A stretch of DNA of 64,000 nt from Aplidium turbinatum (Eukaryota; Chordata; Ascidiacea; Aplousobranchia; Polyclinidae). A program made the translations under genes and the position numbers. The notes beneath the pieces were generated by a model, which saw nothing but the letters and a program-made list of their open reading frames with translations, had not been told where the DNA came from and searched no databases. Every line of letters begins with the position of its first letter. The first letter of the stretch is position 1. The stretch lies in assembly GCA_918807975.1 (NCBI GenBank), contig OU964925.1, positions 32,523,608-32,587,607 of the forward strand. The letters run 5' to 3'. This document shows, piece by piece, positions 57,170 through 64,000 of the stretch.

Positions 57170-57291
57170 TTTTGACGTAGAAAGACCCGTAGAAAGACAC
57201 GTAGAAAGACCCGTCTTTCTACGTCCAATGACGTAGAAAGACGGGTACTAGTATATTTTTTATACTAGTACCCGTCTTTCTACGTCATTGG
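57170..57291. repeat. Perfect 31-bp hairpin after a 16-bp mini-tandem
   Basis: 57225-57255 and 57261-57291 are exact reverse complements (arm begins CCAATGACGTAGAAAGACGG) with a five-T loop. Just upstream, ACGTAGAAAGACCCGT-like units repeat three times (57174-57215), the last followed by its own reverse complement (ACGGGTCTTTCTACGT pattern). A single-strand form would fold very stably. Confidence 0.9.
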
Positions 57292-58152
57292 AGGTTTATA
57301 CCATTATACAGTACATTTAATTGTGAGTTAGTAGTGTAATTAAGTTGTTGTGAGCGAAATTGTTTTCACAGAGGGCTCATTTTGTATTATTGCAGATGTG
57401 ATTCGAATTTCGAAGGCAAGCCAAGGCGACGGACAAAGATATCGAATTTGCAATGAAGCAATATTTGAAGGCGGCTGGTGACAGAAACGAAAAAAAAAGA
57501 ACTGGGCAAACAAAACTTCCGGCGCAGATAAAAATTCCGACAATACATGAACGCTATCTGTTTTTTGATTGTTTATTGACCTTTTAGTGTTCACTTTTAA
57601 TATGTTTACTGTTGTTATTCAAACGTGTTTTTGGAGGGGTGTTTTGCCGCCAGTCCTAATCCCTAACATTGCCCCGAACCCAGGCTCTTTGGCGTCAAAA
57701 CAACATGTTCCCAGTTTTTTTTTCATATTTACCTAATGGATGTCGAAACGCAATAATCACTCATGATTGTTGATATACTGCATATATCCTACGTGGGTTT
57801 ACGATTTTTTCATGCAATGGTAGGCTATGTTATGAGGGTTTGAATTTTGTGTTATCTGGCTTTGAAGGTTGCCAGCATGACAGCCACAACAAATGTGCAA
57901 ACGAAAATGCGTTGTGGTCGTCGTTCAGGCGACCCTTCCCTACAATTGTAATTGCCGTGTTGGCAACCATCAAAAGCCAGATAGCACGAAAAACTCATTA
58001 ATTTGAATTTCTTTGCTGGCTATGTATTAATCTTTATTACATCATAAAGTACAGTGGAAGCAATAGTGTTCTTGATGTTGCTGTGTATTTTCTTCCAGTG
58101 CTATGATTTTGACGTATTGGAATACCTACTATACATGCTTATTGCTTATTTG
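57292..58152. other. Intergenic
   Basis: No gene recognised; the minus-strand ORF at 57340-57594 lacks any domain. Confidence 0.3.
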
Positions 58153-59110
58153 TAAAAGCCCAACAGCTGTTAAGTGAATTTTGACGGTTATCGCGCAAAC
58201 AATAATTTTTAAGGAAGAAATTCTATTAAAAAAAACTTTCTTGGTTTTCGAAACTGGTTGTAGCCTATAACTTTACAGTTATATATTACTATATATAGTT
58301 AATAACTAACGTTCGTCGTCGTCGTCAGCGTATGCTCAAATTCTATGAATGGAGACAAAGGACCAGATGAACTTCAATTCGCTTTTAATTCCAATTCATA
58401 CACAACATGAATTTGTTGTATATCCGGATTTCGAGCATTTAGCTCTCTTCAGTACAACTTTTGAATTGCGAATGAACAACACTACAAATGAACTGGTATT
58501 TATAGCGAAAAAGGTTCCACGTTGACAGCGATGGCATTGCAAAACCAACGTCAATCACTGCCAACGTGGAGCAAACAATTTGGACAGTGGCGAAACGGTT
58601 GAACGAACAATGGATAAAGGCCTACGAATAAAATTAACACGTGGAGAAACTTGCGTTAACAATATCGACGTGGAATTTCATTGCGCTAGTTTAACGTCTT
58701 TGCGGACCAGTATAAACTGTAATTTAATGCATATAGCAAACCTCGAGAAAGACGATAAGAGCTAGGAGGCGTATCCACTGAAAGTTACCTTAAACAAGAA
58801 ATTACAAGAACAACAATTTACGCTACTACCGTTGTCCCTTTGTACGGCCAAGGACGACGAAGATTGTAATATAACTATATATAGTTATATAACTATTGTT
58901 ATGATACTGTAGTATGTAGTACACAATTCGTTTTTAATCGGGAGTAAATTTTACTTACCCTTACCCTAGGGTATATCATGCAAGCAGAAATTTGAATCAA
59001 ACCCATTATAGTTTCGAAAACCAAGAAAGTTTTTTTAATAGAATTTCTGCCTTAAAAATTATTGTTTGCGCGATAACCGTCAAAATTCACTTAACAGCTT
59101 TGGGCTTTTA
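58153..59110. mobile_element. TIR element (TAAAAGCCCAACAGC), 958 bp
   Basis: Inverted termini of about 105 bp, TAAAAGCCCAACAGCTGTT at the left and the reverse of CAGCTTTGGGCTTTTA at the right, are nearly identical through GTGAATTTTGACGGTTATCG and TTCTTGGTTTTCGAAACT. The outermost TA could be the target duplication. The interior has an inner palindromic TATATATAGTTA pair and a short ORF without recognisable domain (58580-58765). Non-autonomous. Confidence 0.8.
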
Positions 59111-59659
59111 TGAAATAATCTCATGTTTATAGTCTAGCTTTGCTCTCACATGGCTTGGACTTGTAAATTGTTTTGTTATTTGTATTACAAATGATCATAA
59201 AAACCGTCATTCATTAATTACTGAAACATTTTTTAGCATTGTAGGCTATTACGAAAATGGAGCTGTGGGAAGACTGTGCATTAAAAATCTTCATTGTTTT
59301 CGTTGTTTTACATTCTTGAATTGCGTCTGGCTTTAATCGCAAAAAGACAATTAATACACAAAATGCTTCCAAAAGTTTTAGTGTTTTGTTTTGGTAATTT
59401 CGCAAAACAACAGCTGCTGATGGTGGCCGAAATAAAGAGCTTCAGCAGGGCGGCATTCGTCAGCCAAGCGACAGCGCGCGCAGCCGGAAAAACGTGCCAG
59501 TAAGTTTAGCGAAATTCGTTGACATACAGACAGCGCGCCGTTAACTGACTTGAGCGACCTTCGTGTTCGGGGCGTTTGCGCGCCGCCAACTTTATTGTCG
59601 ATTTTCGCCAGCGTTACGCCGGTTAAACGATGAGCAGATCGGTGGCGGCTGGCTGGCGA
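59111..59659. other. Intergenic
   Basis: No gene recognised. GC content rises towards the LINE copy. Confidence 0.3.
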
Positions 59660-60605
59660 TTATCGCTGGCGCGTCGCCAATAACTTCGCTAGCGTGGAGC
59701 TGGCTAGACGCCAATCTTTGCTACTTGGGTTCCTCTTCCTCTTCCTCTTCCTCTTCCTCTTCCTCTTCCTCTTCTTCTTCTTCGTCTTCGTCGTCTTCTT
59801 CGTCTTCTTCGTCGTCTTCTTCGTCTTCTTCTTCTTCTTCGTCGTCGTATGAGCTGTCTTCTTTCGGACTATATGTTTCATGTTTGGGCATGAAGTCATC
59901 AGCCACTTGACAGTCTCGTCATCCAGGGCCTTCACTCCAAGCGTTCCATGTGGTGGTTGATGGATTGGGCAGTCATGGACGACATGGTCTACTGTCTGGT
60001 CTGTGGCACCACACTCGCATCCCGGTGAGGGAGCCAGGCCCCATCTGCACTTGTCTGAACGAAAGCTACCGACGCCGGTTCGTAGGCGGTTAAGCCGGAC
60101 CCACGCAAGTCTTGCGAGGGACATTCCCGGAGGGTGGGGATCGATGTCGGGTAGGAAATCACGGAGTCGGGAGGTGTTGTTTTGCCACTCCGTGTTCTAT
60201 GTGTAGTTCGTCCAGTGTTCAGTGTCCAGCAGGTTGGATGCCTGCAAGGATGGGAAGGCAGTCCGTTGGAGTAGGACACTGGCATCCAGTCACAGTGCGT
60301 AGTGCGTCTTGATTTCAGTCGCTGCTGTTCTCCAGGTAGGCGCTGGAATGTACTGTGTAGGAGGTCGTCGGGGTCCAGTGCGCCACGAGCAAGGGAAATC
60401 ATGGCTTCTTTACGGCAAAGCTCAGCAGGTTGGATGCCTGCAAGGATGGAAAGGCAGTCCGTTGGAGTAGGACACAGGCATCCAGTCACAGTGCGTAGTG
60501 CGTCGTTGATGGCGGTGTCAATGTGGCGGGTGTGAGAGCTGCGGCACCACACTGGTGCGCAGTACGCGGTGGTAGAATGAACGAGGGCCAAGGACCAAGG
60601 TAGCT
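59660..60605 (-). pseudogene. Jockey-like LINE, 3' end copy 1 (5' truncated)
   Basis: The minus strand reads WSLALVHSTTAYCAPVWCRS, NDALRTVTGCLCPTP, LAGIQPAELCRKEAMISL, and in another frame VRLNRLRTGVGSFRSDKC, GCECGATDQTVDHVVHDC. This is the post-RT C-terminal region of jockey/BS-type non-LTR retrotransposons (CxCG...QTxxHxxxxC zinc-binding end). Copy 2 at 62586-64000 has the same blocks. About 85 bp around CACTGTGACTGGATGCC is duplicated (about 60225-60305 and 60430-60510), causing the frame change. 5' truncation near 60605 is typical of LINE insertion. Confidence 0.85.
59729..59850. repeat. TTC/TCC-rich trinucleotide microsatellite
   Basis: (TTCCTC)n followed by TTC/GTC triplets, at the 3' end of LINE copy 1. 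It gives false ORFs of poly-Ser (plus) and poly-Glu or Lys/Arg (minus). Confidence 0.95.
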
Positions 60606-60641
60606 GTGCGAAGGGTTCAATATCTGATGCATTCACAATCG

Positions 60642-61013
60642 GTAGGCACTTTAACATCACCCACTCGTCGAAGAGTGCCTGCTTTTCAATGTGAAATTGC
60701 TTTGTGTTTTAGTCACAATTTTCCTTATAAACTCCATTGATTGCAGTCATTAAGATCCTTCTTGCACTCAGTTCATTTGCAGCAGAAAAAATAGTATTAG
60801 CAGAGGGTGGGAATCGAACCCACGAAATCGAAATTACTACTCCTCTGCCCTAACCATTAGGCAACGCTGGTTGTAGCGAAGCATTCAGTTAAATTTCTTT
60901 GTATCAAAATTTTTCGATCAGAATATCACGTGTCGACTGTCGAGTCACATGACTGAAATCAGCTGAATCGCGAGTACGCTTTTCGACGAGTGGGTAATGT
61001 TAAAGTGCTTACG
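60642..61013. mobile_element. TIR element with 10-bp TSD carrying a tRNA-like head
   Basis: Left end GTAGGCACTTTAACATCACC and the reverse-read right end CGTAAGCACTTTAACATTAC, continuing through CCACTCGTCGAARAG, form inverted repeats of about 35 bp. TTCACAATCG is duplicated exactly at 60632-60641 and 61014-61023. It contains a tRNA-like segment (60795-60885). The 9-10-bp duplication suggests a Mutator-like mobiliser. Confidence 0.78.
60795..60885 (-). repeat. tRNA-like SINE head
   Basis: The minus strand reads TTGCCTAATGGTTAGGGCAG (A-box region), and CGTGGGTTCGATTCCCACC (B box and T arm). It is the best tRNA-like segment in the window, but the acceptor arm cannot be paired convincingly and related heads occur elsewhere, so it is not called a tRNA gene. 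Confidence 0.5.
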
Positions 61014-61023
61014 TTCACAATCG

Positions 61024-62585
61024 TTTGAGAGGTTTTCTATCATCTTCGACACCAGTTAAACTCCAATCATTTTAATTTATTTTATATAAACGCAACGTTT
61101 CTATTATTTTTCGTTGTGATAGTCGGAAATAAAAGCAAACTGAACAGTTTGTACGATCGTCTTTCATTTACAAGGTGGTAGCCTATAAGCATTATATTAC
61201 GACTTATTCAAATAGAATCAACTCAGTGAAGATCGGGTGTAACATCAGGCAAGCCGCACCGCTAGACGATCTTACACTGTTCAAGAAAAGCAAGTTATCC
61301 AGACCAGTTGCTATGCATTTGTCACAGCAGCTACTGCTGCCGTCATGTTGTTTGTATGAGTATTTGTTGTAAAAAGCAAAGTCAAGCCATTTCTTTTCTA
61401 TTTGATTAACAATCACTAAAACAACAACTCACACCATCTTATATTATGTGCCAAATAATTGAAACTTTGGATAGCTTTATTGCTGTAGAATTCATTGCCT
61501 GAAAAAAGGCCGATGTTTACAGCCCGATGAACCTCCGGTCAGCTAAAAGCATCGCAATGGGCTCCACTTATCAAATCTGTCATCATGCTACTTGGTTTCA
61601 TCAGACAAATGTTTGAAAGTTTGTTTCTGTCCATGTCGTCTGAATTTAAAGAAAGCATCAGCTTGGATTGAGCTGCAGCAAGAAATGACTGATTGCAAAA
61701 TTTTCATGATCAAGTTCTAAAGTTGCTTCCAAGATTTATCGAAAAAGAAATCAAAGTTTATTTTAATTTGCCAGCTCTGGTTAATTTAATGTTTTAACAA
61801 AAGTTTAGTTTCCACCTGCAAAGCTAGCCTAAATATTTTATCCTAATTTGATAAAACTTTGAAGCCGTTGAAGACAAAACTTGTGATTTTGTGATCAGCT
61901 GACAAAAAGTCTAGCCTACTCAGGTTATTTTCAAATTAGAACTTTGGCTCAAACCTGAAAGTTTTGTTCAAAATAATTTGTTTATATTTTCATTTGCGAT
62001 ATAAATGAATTAATGTTTTGTTCGTTAGTAAACAACTTGTGTTCAATGTTTGTTTATTTTATGGTTAGAACAGACCCGTAATTGCTGGGGGGGCTTGGGG
62101 GGGAAATGCCCCCCCAAGCTCAAAGTAAGAGATACATATTGTAGACTGAGCTAAAACGTTTACTTCAATTCTTCCCTTGTCCCTAGGAGTAGGTTGTCAT
62201 GACGAGTATGCTTAGTGACTACACATTAGGATTAGTAGCTAAGAGTAAACGATATATCAAGGGACTTCATCAATGCAAACTCTGCCAGGCAAGCTACATT
62301 TGGTTTTCCAAATGAGTAATCCCAGACCCAAGACTTTCTATATTTAATTTGTTTTAATTCTCATATGTCACTTTGTACAATTATATTGCTTGTAATTTTG
62401 TAGCTGTTATGTACTGGTGGGGTAATAGTTATAGGGTTATTCCAGACAGATTGCACGATAATGATTTTTAAATTTGGATGAGTTTTTTTGGCAAGGCATC
62501 TCAGGTAAAAGCAATTACAATGGAGTAAGATGCTGGTTTTGGAAATATTGTTCATGAATATCTCTTAAAAACAAATCCATCAACA
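61024..62585. other. Intergenic
   Basis: No gene recognised. Near 62073 a hAT-like left end CAGACCCGTAATTGC with G/C runs has no partner. About 61105-61140 resembles part of the foldback arm (TTCGTTGTGATAGTCGGAA). Confidence 0.3.
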
Positions 62586-64000
62586 TTGGTATTGGTATCA
62601 GCTTGGATAGCTGTTCGTCGTCGTCGTCTGAGCTTCTGGGGCCGAGGGTCTATCCTTTTACCACCCCAGATTCACGATGTTCCCGGACTACACTGGAAGG
62701 CTGCTAGAGAGCAGCTAGTCTTTAGTTTCATCATCCATGACGCGCAGACCTTCCACTCCGTTAGGTGGCTTGAAGATGGTACAGTCATTGATGATGTGGT
62801 CTGCGGTCTGTTCCTGGGCACCACATTCACAGGAGGAGGAAGAAGCCATTCCCCATTGGTGCATTGTTGAGCGGAAAAGCCCGACGCCCGTACGGAGACG
62901 GTTGAGGCGCACCCATGCCTGTCTCTGTAGTGTCAGGCCGATGGGGCGTGTGTCGGCGTCGGGGATGAATGAATGGAGTCTGGTGGTGCTTGACCTCTAT
63001 TCAAAATTCCATTTATGGTCCGCCCAAGTAGCCGCAGAGATGTCTTGTTCATCAGCTTCGTTGATCAGAAGCCGAGCGGCTGGCACGAATGGGTGTCTTG
63101 ATTTCAGTCGGCGGGGGTGCCCGTTTGGGAAGGCAGAGATCTTGTGGTGGAGAAGATAGTTAGGCTCCAGTTCCCGTCGACCGAGGGACAGAGTGGCTTC
63201 TTCGCGACGAAGCTCAGCAGGTTGGATGCCAGCGAGAATGGGGAGATTGTCCAATGGTGTGGGACGCAGGCATCCGGTCACTGTGCGCAGGGCGCTGTTT
63301 ATGGCAGTGTTGATGTTGTGGCAGTGAGCACTGCGGCACCAGACAGGTGCACAGTACTCTGCAGAAGAGTAGACAAGGGCTAAGGCTGCTATTCGCAAAG
63401 TGTCAGCCCTCGCCCCCAGCTAGAGCCTGCCAGGCGCTTCAGTAGTGCAGCGCGGGATGTCAGTTTCTTGCGCAGTGACACCAAATGGTGGCGGTATGTG
63501 AGCGATCTGTCTAGTGTCACCCCAAGATACCTTGGCTCGGGGCAGAAGGACAGAGGTTTTCCGTTGTTGTGGACATGTATCTCACGATCAGCTTCCCGAT
63601 TGTGTAGGTGGAAAGCTGCTGCCACACTTTTAGTTTCGCTGAGTTTCAGTCGCCAGTTCTGGAGATAAGCTGAGATGGTTTGCATGTCCTGGCTCAAGGT
63701 GTCTTCTAGATTTTCCCACGACTTTGTGGAGTGGAGAATTGCCAGATCGTCCGCATAAGCGTATTTTGTGGAGACCGTGGTTGGCAGGTCGTGGGTGTAG
63801 ATGTTGAAAAGAAGTGGAGCCAGGACCGACCCCTGTGGGACGCCGTTTTTCAGGCGTCTCAGTCTGCTTCGCCGTGGATTGCCGGTGGTGAGGGTGAAGC
63901 TTCGATTCCTGACAAGTTCCATAATCATATGGACCGTATGTCGGTCAGGAAGCAGGCGAAGCAGTTTGTAAGTAAGGCCGCGATGCCACACAGTATCGTA
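62586..64000 (-). pseudogene. Jockey-like LINE copy 2, RT and C-terminus, off window end
   Basis: Minus strand from the window edge: 63991-63389 has RLKNGVPQGSVLAPLLFNIY and KYAYADDLAILHSTKSWENL, the reverse transcriptase palm with catalytic ADD, then LGVTLDRSLTYRHHLVSLRK (thumb). One frame shift near 63395, then 63398-62997 has STALVYS-type YSSAEYCAPVWCRSA and LAGIQPAELRREEATLSL, TAG at 62997, and 62912-62715 has LNRLRTGVGLFRSTM and CECGAQEQTADHIINDC. Two disruptions make it a pseudogene in this copy. The 5' part (endonuclease) lies beyond 64000. The 3' end at about 62610 is a GAC-triplet run. Confidence 0.9.

Noticed and set aside
59563-59910. Ser-rich (plus) and Glu/Lys-rich (minus) ORFs
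   Set aside because: Translation of a TTC/TCC microsatellite at a LINE 3' end.
60795-60885. tRNA gene on the minus strand
   Set aside because: Good T arm but no convincing acceptor stem; related heads occur at 8314-8398 and 54025-54110, and this one lies inside a TIR element.

Overview
This is a eukaryotic, animal-type window: AT-rich, spliced, intron-bearing, with almost no compact coding sequence. It is a graveyard of mobile elements surrounding one intact multi-exon gene. BEL/Pao, Penelope-like, jockey-like LINE, P-element-like (THAP), many hAT-type elements, MULE-like pieces and several tRNA-derived SINEs all occur together. A short palindromic motif around TAGGCCTA / TAGCCTAC is scattered everywhere. 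I infer a marine invertebrate or other non-mammalian metazoan (a tunicate or similar deuterostome is possible), but the sequence does not fix the species.

Layout. 0-3.4 kb: remains of P-like transposase genes on both strands, one split by a 281-bp MITE, plus a 129-bp x3 tandem array and a hAT MITE. 4.6-13.4 kb: nested elements, namely a 3.7-kb TIR element (6552-10290) carrying a hAT insertion (itself hosting a SINE) and a 942-bp foldback with a 9-bp target duplication, then a hairpin MITE interrupted by a hAT that contains another MITE. 13.7-16.3 kb: a hAT with a decayed transposase. 18.9-21.5 kb: an uninterrupted THAP/P-type transposase. 21.6-24.2 kb: two more hAT elements. 24.4-31.4 kb: a 6978-bp BEL/Pao retrotransposon with 588-bp LTRs (three differences found) and a perfect 5-bp target duplication, inserted in the middle of a THAP-domain coding exon. 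33-38 kb: SINEs, a hAT holding a Penelope GIY-YIG remnant and a MITE, and tandem duplications. 43.6 kb: a DUF4806-like exon. 45.4-47.8 kb: an unusual DNA transposon with TIRs of about 400 bp and a decayed transposase of a family I cannot name. 48-49.8 kb: MULE and zinc-finger fragments.

49.9-56.4 kb holds the one gene that reads through cleanly: an eight-exon minus-strand ZSWIM3-like gene (944 codons, every junction in phase) with an RNase H-like MULE-derived core, a SWIM zinc finger, a perfectly in-phase tandem duplication of one 57-codon exon, and a C-terminal PHD-like finger. 57-64 kb: a perfect 31-bp hairpin, two TIR elements, and two copies of a jockey-like LINE, one running off the end of the window.

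The strongest leads are the long-TIR transposon at 45437-47847, the tandem-exon ZSWIM3-like gene, and the BEL element that splits a THAP gene and carries an odd leader, an internal deletion and a UGA-CGG codon in gag.
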